From assembly GCF_000247645.1 (NCBI RefSeq), contig NZ_AHWA01000005.1, positions 124,001-188,000 on the forward strand: 64,000 bases of DNA. Reading direction: 5' to 3'. The DNA comes from Salinibacterium sp. PAMC 21357 (lineage in GTDB: Bacteria > Actinomycetota > Actinomycetes > Actinomycetales > Microbacteriaceae). This document shows, one piece after another, positions 8,217 through 16,569 of the stretch. The position numbers and the translations under genes are program-made. Under the pieces are notes generated by a model that had not been told where the DNA came from, searched no databases, and worked only from the letters and a program-made list of their open reading frames with translations. Numbering within the stretch: position 1 is the first letter of the stretch; the number at the start of each line of letters is the position of its first letter.

Positions 8217-11015
8217 GTGGCTGCCAAACCACGCGTACACGAAGTTGCCGCCGAAGCCGGCGTCGATAGCAAGGCTGCACTAGCGAAGCTCAAAGAAATG
8301 GGCGAATTCGTTAAAGGCCCTTCGTCAAGCATTGAACCACCCGTCGCACGACGGTTGAAAGCTGCTCTTGAAGCAGACGCCGCGAAAGCCCCAGCAGAGC
8401 CGGAGCAGCCCAAGGCTGCGCCTAAGGCCGCGCCTAAGGCTGCGCCGAAACCCAAAACGCCGGTGCCTAGCGCTCCGACCCCGGCCGAAGTTGTTGTAGA
8501 AGCTCCAGCTCCCACTCCGGCTCCAGCGCCTGAGCCGACTCACGAACCAGAAGAGGGCGCGGCTCCCGCGCCTTTGACGGTCGCTGAGCGCCAAGCTCAG
8601 GCACTAGCCGCAGAAAAGGCCCAAGCTGCAGAGAAGGCATCCGCTGAATCTGGCGCAAAGCCCGAAGGCAATGCCGCTGCGACTCCGAGCCCATCCTCTG
8701 TTCCTCGTCCGGGTACTCCCCGTCCGGGAAACAACCCCTTTGCCTCTAATCAAGGTATGGGACGCCCCGCTGCAAGCGGTGGTGGCAATAGTTCCATTCC
8801 TCGTCCGGGCGCACCGCGTCCCGGTCTTCCTCGTCCGGGTGCTCCTCGTCCGGGTGCTCCTCGTCCCGGCTCAGTTCGCCCAGGCGCTCCGCGTCCCGGC
8901 GGTCCAGGTCAGACGGCACGCCCCGGTGGCTTCGGTCAGCGCCCAGGCGGCCCAGGCGCCGGTGGTGGTCAGCGTCCCGGTGGCGCTGGTGCTGGAGCCG
9001 GTGCTCGTCCCGGCGGCGCACCCAACAACTTTGGTCCCAACCGTCCGCCAGGCGGCGGTCGCGGTCGCGGCCCCGGTGGCGGAACTGCTGGTGCATTCGG
9101 TCGCGGTGGCGGAAAGAGCAAGGCACGCAAGTCGAAGCGGGCGAAGCGGGCAGAGTTTGAACTGAGAGAAGCCCCGTCGCTTGGTGGCGTTAGCGTCCCT
9201 CGCGGAAACGGTAAGGAAGTTATTCGCCTTCGCCGTGGCGCATCAATCACCGACTTTGCCGACAAGATCGACACAAGCCCCGGAAACCTGGTTACCGTAC
9301 TGTTCCACTTGGGACAAATGGCGACGGCAACGGAGTCTCTCGATGAGGCAACGTTCGGCATCCTGGGCGATGAGCTTGGCTTCAAGATCGAAATGGTTTC
9401 TCCTGAAGAGGAAGACCGCGAGCTGCTGCTCGGCTTCGATATGGACCTCGATCAAGAACTCGAAGACGAATCGGAAGACGAACTTGTTATTCGTCCTCCC
9501 GTTGTTACCGTCATGGGTCACGTCGACCACGGTAAGACCAAGCTGCTCGACGCCATCCGTAACGCCAACGTTGTTGCTGGCGAAGCCGGTGGCATCACAC
9601 AGCACATTGGTGCCTACCAGGTCGTCAAAGAGCACGACGGCTACGAACGTCCAATCACGTTCATTGACACCCCGGGCCACGAAGCGTTCACCGCTATGCG
9701 TGCTCGTGGTGCTCAGGTCACCGACGTTGCGATCCTCGTGGTTGCCGCTGACGACGGAATCATGCCCCAGACGGTTGAAGCACTCAACCACGCTCAGGCA
9801 GCAAACGTTCCGATCGTTGTCGCAATCAACAAGATCGACAAAGAGGGTGCAAACCCGGCCAAGGTACGCCAGCAGCTCACCGAATTCGGTCTCGTTGCCG
9901 AAGAATACGGTGGAGACACGATGTTCATGGACGTCTCGGCGCTCAACAAGGTCGGTATCACCGAGCTTCTTGACGCTGTGCTCCTGACAGCGGATGCTGG
10001 GCTCGACCTGCGCGCAAACCCCAACAAGGATGCTCGTGGTGTGGCGATTGAAGCCAAGCTCGACAAGGGTCGCGGTGCTGTTGCTACCGTGCTCATCCAG
10101 TCGGGAACGCTGTCGATCGGAGACCCGATCGTTGCCGGTACCGCTTACGGTCGTGTTCGTGCAATGTTCGACGAAAACGGCGACTCTGTTCTCAAGGCTG
10201 AGCCGTCGCGTCCCGTCGCTGTGCTCGGTTTGACCTCAGTGCCCAAGGCCGGCGACGTGTTCTTGGTTACCGATGACGACCGCATGGCCCGCCAGATCGC
10301 TGAAAAGCGCGAAGCAGCAGAGCGCAACGCAATGCTCGCTCGTAGCCGCAAGCGCATCAGCCTCGAGGACTTCACGAAGGCCCTCGAAGATGGCAAGGTC
10401 GAATCGCTCAACCTCATCATCAAGGGTGACGTCTCGGGTGCTGTTGAAGCCCTCGAAGAGTCGCTGCTCAAGATTGATGTTGATGACTCGGTTCAGCTGC
10501 GCATCATCCACCGCGGTGTTGGTGCTGTTACCGAGAGCGACATCAACCTCGCCACGGTCGACAACGCGATCATCATTGGATTCAACGTTCGCCCCGACCC
10601 GAAGGCACGGGAACGTGCCGCTCGCGAAGGCGTCGACGTTCGTTTCTACTCGGTCATCTACGCCGCACTCGAAGACGTCGAGAACTCGCTCAAGGGCATG
10701 CTCAAGCCTGAGTTCGAAGAAGTCCAGTCGGGTGTTGCCGAGATCCGCGAGATCTTCCGCTCCTCCAAGGTCGGAAACATTGCCGGTGTCATCGTGCGCT
10801 CGGGAACGATCACGCGAAACGCCAAAGCACGAGTTATCCGCGAAGGCGTCGTCGTTGGCGACAACCTCGCGATCGACTCGCTGCGTCGCTTCAAGGATGA
10901 CGTCACTGAAGTTCGTACCGACTACGAAGCCGGTATCGGTCTTGGTAAGTTCAACGACATCCAAATCGGTGACGAGATCGAGACAATTGAAATGAAGGAA
11001 AAGCCGCGGGTCTAA
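8217..11015 (+). CDS. infB: translation initiation factor IF-2
   Basis: IF-2 is the GTPase that places fMet-tRNA on the 30S subunit. The chosen GTG at 8217 follows AGGAGAAAA and gives 932 residues starting [15 protein letters not shown], the usual IF2_N domain; an upstream in-frame start at 8175 would overlap the hairpins. Residues about 60-160 are Ala/Pro/Lys-rich, and residues about 160-285 are a long Gly/Pro/Arg linker with repeated RPGAP units. The G domain starts with GHVDHGKT at 434-441, followed by DTPGH and NKID. Domains II to IV complete the C-terminus. The low-complexity linker is longer than in many homologues but typical of actinobacteria. Confidence 0.97.
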   Translation: MAAKPRVHEVAAEAGVDSKAALAKLKEMGEFVKGPSSSIEPPVARRLKAALEADAAKAPAEPEQPKAAPKAAPKAAPKPKTPVPSAPTPAEVVVEAPAPTPAPAPEPTHEPEEGAAPAPLTVAERQAQALAAEKAQAAEKASAESGAKPEGNAAATPSPSSVPRPGTPRPGNNPFASNQGMGRPAASGGGNSSIPRPGAPRPGLPRPGAPRPGAPRPGSVRPGAPRPGGPGQTARPGGFGQRPGGPGAGGGQRPGGAGAGAGARPGGAPNNFGPNRPPGGGRGRGPGGGTAGAFGRGGGKSKARKSKRAKRAEFELREAPSLGGVSVPRGNGKEVIRLRRGASITDFADKIDTSPGNLVTVLFHLGQMATATESLDEATFGILGDELGFKIEMVSPEEEDRELLLGFDMDLDQELEDESEDELVIRPPVVTVMGHVDHGKTKLLDAIRNANVVAGEAGGITQHIGAYQVVKEHDGYERPITFIDTPGHEAFTAMRARGAQVTDVAILVVAADDGIMPQTVEALNHAQAANVPIVVAINKIDKEGANPAKVRQQLTEFGLVAEEYGGDTMFMDVSALNKVGITELLDAVLLTADAGLDLRANPNKDARGVAIEAKLDKGRGAVATVLIQSGTLSIGDPIVAGTAYGRVRAMFDENGDSVLKAEPSRPVAVLGLTSVPKAGDVFLVTDDDRMARQIAEKREAAERNAMLARSRKRISLEDFTKALEDGKVESLNLIIKGDVSGAVEALEESLLKIDVDDSVQLRIIHRGVGAVTESDINLATVDNAIIIGFNVRPDPKARERAAREGVDVRFYSVIYAALEDVENSLKGMLKPEFEEVQSGVAEIREIFRSSKVGNIAGVIVRSGTITRNAKARVIREGVVVGDNLAIDSLRRFKDDVTEVRTDYEAGIGLGKFNDIQIGDEIETIEMKEKPRV

Positions 11016-11028
11016 CTCGATGGCTTAT

Positions 11029-11093
11029 GACGGCAACCTGAGCAGGAAGCGGAGCTACGCAAGCTCCGCAAGCTTCCTGCTCAGGTTGCCGTC
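11029..11093 (+). repeat. long inverted repeat (28-bp stem) between infB and rbfA
   Basis: Bases 11029-11056 pair with 11062-11093. Twenty base pairs of the outer stem are perfect (11029-11048 with 11074-11093), then AAGC at 11070-11073 bulges out, then eight more perfect pairs close a five-base loop (ACGCA, 11057-11061). There is no T-tract, so it is not a standard terminator. It begins 13 nt after the infB stop and ends 48 nt before the rbfA start. RNase III processing, mRNA stabilisation of infB, or a relic of a small palindromic mobile repeat are all possible. I found no second copy in the window. Confidence 0.85.
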
Positions 11094-11141
11094 AACGCCT
11101 CGGTACACCCCGAGGCAGCACAAGTAATAGAAGGAGTAGAG

Positions 11142-11657
11142 ATGGTTGACGCAGCTCGTGCCGCCAAAATGGCCGACCGTATCAAAGTGATTGTTGCCAA
11201 GACTCTGGAGCGTGGCATCAGAGATCCGCGTCTCGGATTTGTCACCATCACTGATGTTCGCGTCACCGGCGATCTTCAGCACGCTTCGGTGTTCTTCACT
11301 GTCTACGGCACCGACGAGGAACGCCTCGAGAGTGCAGCGGCCCTGAAATCTGCTACCGGTCTAGTACGTCGCGAGGTGGGCAAGAACCTCACGGCACGCC
11401 TCACGCCGTCTATCGAGTTCATTCCCGACGGAATCCCCGAGAACGCTGCGTTGATCGATTCGCTTCTCAACGAAGCTCACGAGCGTGACGCATCGATCGG
11501 CTCCCTGAAGCAGAATGCTACCTATGCCGGGGATGAAGACCCGTACGTCAAGCCTCGAGATTTTGCCGCCGAAGAAGAAGCAGCAGGCTTCGACGATGAC
11601 GACGACGATGACGACGACGATGACGATGATGCGGTCTACGTCAGCAAAGACGACTAG
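11142..11657 (+). CDS. rbfA: ribosome-binding factor A with poly-aspartate tail
   Basis: RbfA is a cold-shock-related KH-fold protein that assists 16S rRNA 5' maturation on the 30S subunit. The core occupies residues 1-120, with DPRLGFVTITDV and the C-terminal IPFIP-like segment FIPDGIPENAALI. After the core, about residues 130-171 form an acidic tail with 13 consecutive aspartates followed by AVYVSKDD. AAGGAG precedes the ATG. The stop overlaps the minus-strand mutY stop through a shared CTAG. Confidence 0.95.
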   Translation: MVDAARAAKMADRIKVIVAKTLERGIRDPRLGFVTITDVRVTGDLQHASVFFTVYGTDEERLESAAALKSATGLVRREVGKNLTARLTPSIEFIPDGIPENAALIDSLLNEAHERDASIGSLKQNATYAGDEDPYVKPRDFAAEEEAAGFDDDDDDDDDDDDDAVYVSKDD

Positions 11658-12547
11658 GGCAGTTCGTAGTCGGCACCACTAGGTACCACGAGTCCGTCGG
11701 CGAGTAATCCGTCGAGAGCTCGCGTCCGCTGCTCGCTGTCAGCCCAGACCTGATCTATTTCGAGTGCCGTAACCGGTACATCGCTCGCTCGCAATTCCGC
11801 AAGAATGAGGCCTCGTACCTGACGGTCAGACCCCTCGAACCGTTTTTGGATCGCTTGCCGCTTTCCCGCATAGGGCGGGTAGCCGGCGGCGCGCCACTGG
11901 CAAAGCTCTCGTACTGGGCACTCTTCACACAGCGGCTTCCTGGCGGTGCACACGATGGCGCCGAGTTCCATCACAGCCGCATTGGTGGCTCGCGCCTCAG
12001 GGATGTCGGCGGGAAGCAACTCTTCCATAGCCGTGAGGTCTCGTTTGGTTGAAGGAGGGCCGGCCTCGCCCTGACCAAGCACAGCGCGGGCGATAACGCG
12101 ACGCACATTGGTGTCCACAACCGGATGCCGGTGCCCATAGGCGAACGCGGCTACCGCCCGAGCGGTGTAATCCCCAATGCCGGGCAGCGCTAAGAGGGAT
12201 GGCACATCTTCAGGAACCACTCCAGCGTGCTGCTCGGTAATCGCAGTCGCGGCAGCGTGTAGGTTGAGCGCGCGTCTGGGGTACCCCAAACGTTCCCACG
12301 CCCGCACGGCGTCTCCGGGAGATGCTGAGGCGAGGGCCTCTGGGGTTGGCCAACGTGCTAGCCATTGTTCGAGGCGCGGAATGACGCGCACCACGGGCGT
12401 TTGTTGAAGCATGATCTCGCTGACGAGAATGCCCCATGCTCCGAAGCCGTCGTGGCGCCACGGTAGGTCGCGACCATTTTCGGCGAACCACTCTCGGATC
12501 AACTGCGAGACGGTGGCGAGTTCGGCGGCCGACGTCTCAGCGGTCAC
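11654..12547 (-). CDS. mutY: A/G-specific adenine glycosylase
   Basis: MutY removes adenine mispaired with 8-oxoguanine. The 297-residue protein has the catalytic glutamate in EIMLQQTPV (Glu44), the helix-hairpin-helix LPGIGDYTARAV with the catalytic aspartate in VDTNVRR (Asp145), and a [4Fe-4S] loop spaced C-x6-C-x2-C-x5-C (CTARKPLCEECPVRELC). It lacks a full C-terminal MutT-like 8-oxoG recognition domain, which is common in short actinobacterial MutY. The GTG start overlaps the stop of the upstream panE-like gene, so the two are coupled. It converges on rbfA with a 4-base overlap. Confidence 0.94.
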   Translation of the reverse strand: MTAETSAAELATVSQLIREWFAENGRDLPWRHDGFGAWGILVSEIMLQQTPVVRVIPRLEQWLARWPTPEALASASPGDAVRAWERLGYPRRALNLHAAATAITEQHAGVVPEDVPSLLALPGIGDYTARAVAAFAYGHRHPVVDTNVRRVIARAVLGQGEAGPPSTKRDLTAMEELLPADIPEARATNAAVMELGAIVCTARKPLCEECPVRELCQWRAAGYPPYAGKRQAIQKRFEGSDRQVRGLILAELRASDVPVTALEIDQVWADSEQRTRALDGLLADGLVVPSGADYELP

Positions 12548-13560
12548 TTGTCGGTACCGGGCCGAGTGAGCGCATCGAACCGGGCGGCAACATCATCAGG
12601 GCTAAAGAACTCACCGCTTTTTTCGACCGCGTGAACGAGTTCGACCATGAGCGTGTTGACGCGCGCGGTGCTCTGGTTGGTAGCGGCGAAACGTACGACT
12701 GCGCCGTTCAAGGCATCCACTTCGCTCGGTTGCCCCCGCCGGATACTTTGCAGCGTCGAACCGGGGTTGGGGATGCGCCCCATGCGTTTGGCCATGATAC
12801 GCGGCAACAGTTGACCGAGCCACAGCGGGGTCCGGGCAAACGTGTGTAGTCGGCGGTGGCTAAGACCTTGCACAGTTTCGAAGCGGATGCCATCGGCAAG
12901 ACCGACCTGCACCGCTTCGCGCATGCTCGCGGTCATGATGTGGCGGAGTGCGGGGTGCGTGACCACGGCCTGAACGCTGCGGCCGGTAATGGCGGGAAGC
13001 GCGTTGACCTGATTGATGACAAGTTTGGTCCATTGAGCGCCGCGAAAGTTGGGAACGGCAAAGGTTGGCATTACCTCGTTGAGGATGTGTGCGGCGTAGC
13101 GGGCCGGAACGTCGTTGTCGCCGACAACTCCGAGATAACTGGGGCCGGCGGCGGTGACATGAATTTTGCCGGGGGAGAGGAATGACGATGCGAACGTCGC
13201 GAGGCCGCCGATTACATCGGATCGCGGAGAAGCGTGGGCGGCTGTCTCAAGTGAATCGAGACCATTCTGAAAAATTACCACCGGCACATTGCGTAGATAT
13301 TTGATGTTCTCACGAAGAGCCTGTTCAGCATCGTGCGCCTTAGTCGCAACGATCACTAGCTCGTTGACGCGGGTGAGGGTTGACGCTGCTCGCACAGGTG
13401 AGGTGCTTTCGCCCCATTCGCCGGTGAGTGCGAGTCCTGACCGGCGAATTGCCTGGAGGTGAGCTCCGCGCGCCGTGACTTCGACATCGTTGCCGGCGCG
13501 GGCAAGCAGAGCCGCTATTGCGCCACCAACGGCGCCCGCCCCAATAACGCCGATTCGCAT
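12544..13560 (-). CDS. ketopantoate reductase family (PanE/ApbA-like) oxidoreductase
   Basis: A 338-residue NADPH-dependent oxidoreductase. The N-terminal Rossmann motif is GVIGAGAVGGAIA, and the C-terminal helical domain carries the family lysine region (WTKLVINQVNALPAITG) and a conserved serine-glutamate region near PSEVDALNG. True PanE makes pantoate for CoA synthesis, but many paralogues act on other 2-oxo acids, so the exact substrate is uncertain. The ATG at 13560 lies six bases downstream of TAGACT on the minus strand. A TTG two codons upstream would fall inside the promoter spacer. It is the first gene of a two-gene operon with mutY. Confidence 0.82.
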   Translation of the reverse strand: MRIGVIGAGAVGGAIAALLARAGNDVEVTARGAHLQAIRRSGLALTGEWGESTSPVRAASTLTRVNELVIVATKAHDAEQALRENIKYLRNVPVVIFQNGLDSLETAAHASPRSDVIGGLATFASSFLSPGKIHVTAAGPSYLGVVGDNDVPARYAAHILNEVMPTFAVPNFRGAQWTKLVINQVNALPAITGRSVQAVVTHPALRHIMTASMREAVQVGLADGIRFETVQGLSHRRLHTFARTPLWLGQLLPRIMAKRMGRIPNPGSTLQSIRRGQPSEVDALNGAVVRFAATNQSTARVNTLMVELVHAVEKSGEFFSPDDVAARFDALTRPGTDK

Positions 13561-13566
13561 AGCCAA

Positions 13567-13572
13567 AGTCTA
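13567..13572 (-). promoter_or_regulatory. -10 element for leaderless panE-like gene
   Basis: TAGACT on the minus strand with a 6-nt spacer to ATG 13560. Confidence 0.55.
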
Positions 13573-13696
13573 AGTGCACCACCCTGTGATTCCTTGGGGG
13601 CTGACCGGCGGTGTCGCACGGTGTGTGAGGTGCGAGAGAATTGGCTAATGTTGTTGCGCTACCCATCTGGGGTTGCTGAGCTGGGGAGGTACGGGC

Positions 13697-14698
13697 ATGG
13701 CTAAGCCTCCGCGCAACCCTGCAAGCGGAATCCTGTTCATTGACAAGCCGCAGGGGATCACCAGTCACGGGGTAATCGCCCGTGCGCGAGCATCCGTCGG
13801 CACCCGCAAGATTGGTCACGCGGGCACGCTCGACCCTATGGCGACTGGTCTGCTCGTGCTCGGTGCCAACAATGCGACCCGGCTTTTGACGTATCTGGTC
13901 GGTCTCGATAAGCAATACACCGCCACCATTCGCCTCGGCGCGTCGTCAAACACTGATGATGCTGACGGCGAGATCTCTGAACCAGCGGATGCCGCAGCAA
14001 TTGCTGCGATCACCGATGATGCCATTGCTGCCGCTGTCGCCCAATTCACGGGGGCGATCATGCAGCGGCCGAGCTCCGTAAGCGCCATCAAAGTTGATGG
14101 AAGGCGTGCGTATACCCTGGTTCGTTCGGGAGAAGAAGTCGTGCTCGCCGAGCGTGCCGTGACCGTGTCAGCGTTCGACGTGCTGGAGATCGAGCGCGGA
14201 GAGTTCATCGATATCAAGGTTCGGGTTGACTGCACCTCGGGTACCTACATTCGAGCGTTGGCGCGTGACGTTGGGCAGGTGCTGGCAATTGGCGGCCACC
14301 TCACCGTCTTGCGACGCACCCGAGTTGGTCCCTTTAGTGTCGAGACTGCCAGCACTCTTGACGACGATCTTGAGCAGAAGCTCGTTGCGCCCGCGAAGGT
14401 CGCTGGCACCTTATTCGCTACGGTAGAGCTCACCGACCAAGAGTGCTTTGAATTGTCCCGGGGGCAGCAGGTTCCGCTTGGTCCTGTAGGAACTGGTCCG
14501 CAAGCGGTGGTGAACGCTGCCGGCCGTCTCGTTGGTTTGGCGGAAGTCGTTGACGGTCGCACGCGCATCCTTTCGAACTTTCCGGCGGATGCCATCCCGG
14601 CGTCAGAGCCAACGGTGTCACACGGTGCGAAGCTAGACGGCGCGGCCTCAAGCGAAACGGCAGCAGCGGCCGAGGATGGTGCGCCGAACGATGGTTGA
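13697..14698 (+). CDS. truB: tRNA pseudouridine(55) synthase
   Basis: TruB makes pseudouridine 55 in the T-loop of tRNAs. The 333-residue protein contains the family box GHAGTLDPMATGLL with the catalytic Asp46, the FIDKPQGITSH start of the fold and the RPSSVSAIKVDGRRAY segment. GGGGAGG precedes ATG 13697 by seven bases, which decides the start over an upstream in-frame codon at 13673. The last 30 residues are an Ala/Ser-rich tail. The stop overlaps the start of the next small membrane gene. Confidence 0.95.
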   Translation: MAKPPRNPASGILFIDKPQGITSHGVIARARASVGTRKIGHAGTLDPMATGLLVLGANNATRLLTYLVGLDKQYTATIRLGASSNTDDADGEISEPADAAAIAAITDDAIAAAVAQFTGAIMQRPSSVSAIKVDGRRAYTLVRSGEEVVLAERAVTVSAFDVLEIERGEFIDIKVRVDCTSGTYIRALARDVGQVLAIGGHLTVLRRTRVGPFSVETASTLDDDLEQKLVAPAKVAGTLFATVELTDQECFELSRGQQVPLGPVGTGPQAVVNAAGRLVGLAEVVDGRTRILSNFPADAIPASEPTVSHGAKLDGAASSETAAAAEDGAPNDG

Positions 14699-15059
14699 GT
14701 GGTTTGTTTGGGTGCAGGTCATCATTGCGGTGCTTGCGGGTACGGCCGCCATTATTGTGGGGTTCGCCGGGGTAAAACCCAACGACTACACCTTGGGCGC
14801 CACCCTGCTTGTTGAAGCCATGCTCCTGGTTCAGCTAGTGATGGCAATAATTGCGCCGTTCGTGGGCAATGTTGCCACCGGCAGCGCCTTAGAGTTCTGG
14901 ATCTATTTGGTCTCGGCAATTCTGATTCCACCAGCAGCGGTCATGTGGGGGCTCATCGAACGCAACCGCTGGAGTAGCGTCGTGCTCGGTGTTGCGTGCT
15001 TGTCGATCGCGGTCATGGTCTATCGAATGAGCCAAATCTGGTTTGTTCAACTGGCCTAG
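14691..15059 (+). CDS. small integral membrane protein, unknown
   Basis: A 122-residue hydrophobic protein with about four membrane helices (WVQVIIAVLAGTAAIIVGF, LLVEAMLLVQLVMAIIAPF, EFWIYLVSAILIPPAAVMW and a C-terminal helix). The ATG at 14691 overlaps the truB stop; an alternative ATG lies at 14676. I do not recognise a family. It lies between truB and ribF next to another small membrane gene, so it could be co-transcribed with truB. Confidence 0.72.
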   Translation: MVEWFVWVQVIIAVLAGTAAIIVGFAGVKPNDYTLGATLLVEAMLLVQLVMAIIAPFVGNVATGSALEFWIYLVSAILIPPAAVMWGLIERNRWSSVVLGVACLSIAVMVYRMSQIWFVQLA

Positions 15060-15070
15060 CCCAGAGCGCC

Positions 15071-15076
15071 TAAAGT
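15071..15076 (+). promoter_or_regulatory. -10 element for leaderless gene at 15084
   Basis: TAAAGT with a 7-nt spacer to ATG 15084 and no Shine-Dalgarno. Confidence 0.5.
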
Positions 15077-15083
15077 TGATGCG

Positions 15084-15497
15084 ATGACTAGCAAGGATTC
15101 TTCTACTGCCGCGGGTATTGGCCGCGTGCTTATTGCCGTGTATGCGGTGATGGCATTGGGCGCTACTGCGCGTTCGCTATTTCAAATTGCCACCAAGTTT
15201 AATGAGGCGCCGGTTGCGTACTTGCTCTCTGCGCTCGCCGGGGTGGTTTACATAGTGGCGACTGTCGCGCTCATTCGCGCGGGCCAACGCTGGTTCATGG
15301 TTGCGGTTGTCGCGATAGTTTTCGAGCTAGTCGGTGTGCTTACGGTCGGCACCTTGAGTTTGGTCGACGCCGTGTTGTTCCCGGCCGACACCGTGTGGTC
15401 GTCCTTCGGCGCTGGCTATCTCTTTATCCCTCTCGCACTTCCCGTTCTTGGCCTGTTCTGGCTGTATCGGGTGCATAAGTCTCAGGAGAGTCGCTGA
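15084..15497 (+). CDS. small integral membrane protein, unknown
   Basis: A 137-residue protein with four predicted membrane helices (about residues 12-32, 43-64, 71-92 and 110-129) and a basic C-terminus YRVHKSQESR. No enzymatic motif is visible. The stop lies two bases before the ribF ATG. The ribF Shine-Dalgarno is therefore inside this coding sequence, which suggests co-transcription. The helix pattern resembles widespread actinobacterial membrane proteins of unknown role. Confidence 0.75.
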   Translation: MTSKDSSTAAGIGRVLIAVYAVMALGATARSLFQIATKFNEAPVAYLLSALAGVVYIVATVALIRAGQRWFMVAVVAIVFELVGVLTVGTLSLVDAVLFPADTVWSSFGAGYLFIPLALPVLGLFWLYRVHKSQESR

Positions 15498-15498
15498 C

Positions 15499-16455
15499 AT
15501 GGAGTTGTTCGAATCAATCGCCGATGTGCCGCCTGACTTTGGTGAGGTTGCGCTGACGATCGGCAAGTTCGATGGTGTGCACGGCGGTCACCGGGCAGTA
15601 CTTGCGCGACTGCGCGAGGTTGCTGCCGAACGTGGACTCCGTTCGGTCGTCGTCACATTCGATCGCAATCCGATGAGTTTGCTGAACCCCACAGCGTGCC
15701 CCCAACCGCTGCTGAGCAAGGAACAAAAACTTGAACGTCTCGCGACGACAGCTGTTGACGCGACCCTGGTGCTGACGTTCGATCGAGCGCTCAGTGAGGT
15801 TACCCCCGAGAATTTCGTCAGTACGGTGCTTGCTGGTGTGCTCGATACCAAGGTCGTTCTTGTCGGTGCCGATTTCCGCTTCGGAGCTCACGGCGCTGGC
15901 AATGTCGCACTGTTGCGATCTTTAGGTGAACAACACGGCTTTGAGGTCGTCGTCATTGACGACATCTCTCTCGAAGAAGGGCGTCGAGTCTCCTCGACGT
16001 TCGTGCGCGAGCTTCTTGCCGAGGGCAACGTCGCCGAAGCGGGACAACTGCTGACGGCTCTGCACTCGGTTCGTGGGGTGGTGGTTCTTGGTCAACAACG
16101 CGGTCGCGAACTGGGGTATCCGACAGCCAACCTGCAACGTGATCCAGAAGGATTCATCCCGGCAGACGGCGTCTATGCCGCGTGGCTTGTCATCGACGGT
16201 ATTCGTTTTGCGTCAGCGGTGTCCATCGGCAACAACCCGACATTCGATGGCGTGCCGGAGAAACAGGTCGAGGCTCACGCTCTTGATCAAGACTTCGATA
16301 TCTACGGCAAGCGTGTAGAAATCGAGTTCGTGGAATACGTTCGCGGAATGGTGAAATATACGACGGTCGAAGCGCTCATCGAACAAATGTGCCTCGACGA
16401 GATTGCCGTGAGAGAAATCTTGGGCGTCCCCGCGAAAGAGACGCCCAAGAAATAG
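15499..16455 (+). CDS. ribF: bifunctional riboflavin kinase / FAD synthetase
   Basis: RibF phosphorylates riboflavin to FMN and adenylates it to FAD. The N-terminal adenylyltransferase domain shows GKFDGVHGGH at residues 22-31, and the C-terminal flavokinase domain shows RELGYPTANL near residue 205 followed by DGVYAAW. I start it at ATG 15499, preceded by AGGAGAG, giving 318 residues; longer starts would overlap the membrane gene. The final codons form a 10-bp stem (16419-16428 with 16440-16449) around the stop. Flavin supply links loosely to several flavoenzymes elsewhere in the window. Confidence 0.95.
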   Translation: MELFESIADVPPDFGEVALTIGKFDGVHGGHRAVLARLREVAAERGLRSVVVTFDRNPMSLLNPTACPQPLLSKEQKLERLATTAVDATLVLTFDRALSEVTPENFVSTVLAGVLDTKVVLVGADFRFGAHGAGNVALLRSLGEQHGFEVVVIDDISLEEGRRVSSTFVRELLAEGNVAEAGQLLTALHSVRGVVVLGQQRGRELGYPTANLQRDPEGFIPADGVYAAWLVIDGIRFASAVSIGNNPTFDGVPEKQVEAHALDQDFDIYGKRVEIEFVEYVRGMVKYTTVEALIEQMCLDEIAVREILGVPAKETPKK

Positions 16456-16484
16456 TTATCGAAAGCTAGTTCTTGAGCAGCTTG

Positions 16485-16519
16485 TTGCCGACACGAGTGG
16501 CCGACACGAGTTGCCGACA
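16485..16519 (+). repeat. 13-nt tandem repeat upstream of MFS gene
   Basis: TTGCCGACACGAG, TGGCCGACACGAG and TTGCCGACA follow each other without gaps (period 13, about 2.7 copies). The array lies 38-72 nt upstream of the -10 box at 16557. It could bind a regulator of the transporter, or be replication slippage. Confidence 0.75.
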
Positions 16520-16556
16520 ATACCCACCATCGTAGGGGTAGGGCTGAAACGAGACG

Positions 16557-16562
16557 TAGACT
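16557..16562 (+). promoter_or_regulatory. -10 element for leaderless MFS gene
   Basis: TAGACT with a 7-nt spacer to ATG 16570. This spacing favours the ATG over the in-frame GTG at 16564. Confidence 0.55.
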
Positions 16563-16569
16563 CGTGCGA

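Noticed and set aside
8700-9060. Regular repeats resembling a tandem or CRISPR-like array
   Set aside because: They are in-frame RPGAP-type repeats of the IF-2 linker, with no unique spacers of even length.
16419-16449. A 10-bp hairpin over the ribF stop as a terminator
   Set aside because: There is no T-run after it, and the left arm lies in conserved coding sequence, so it is not called as a terminator.
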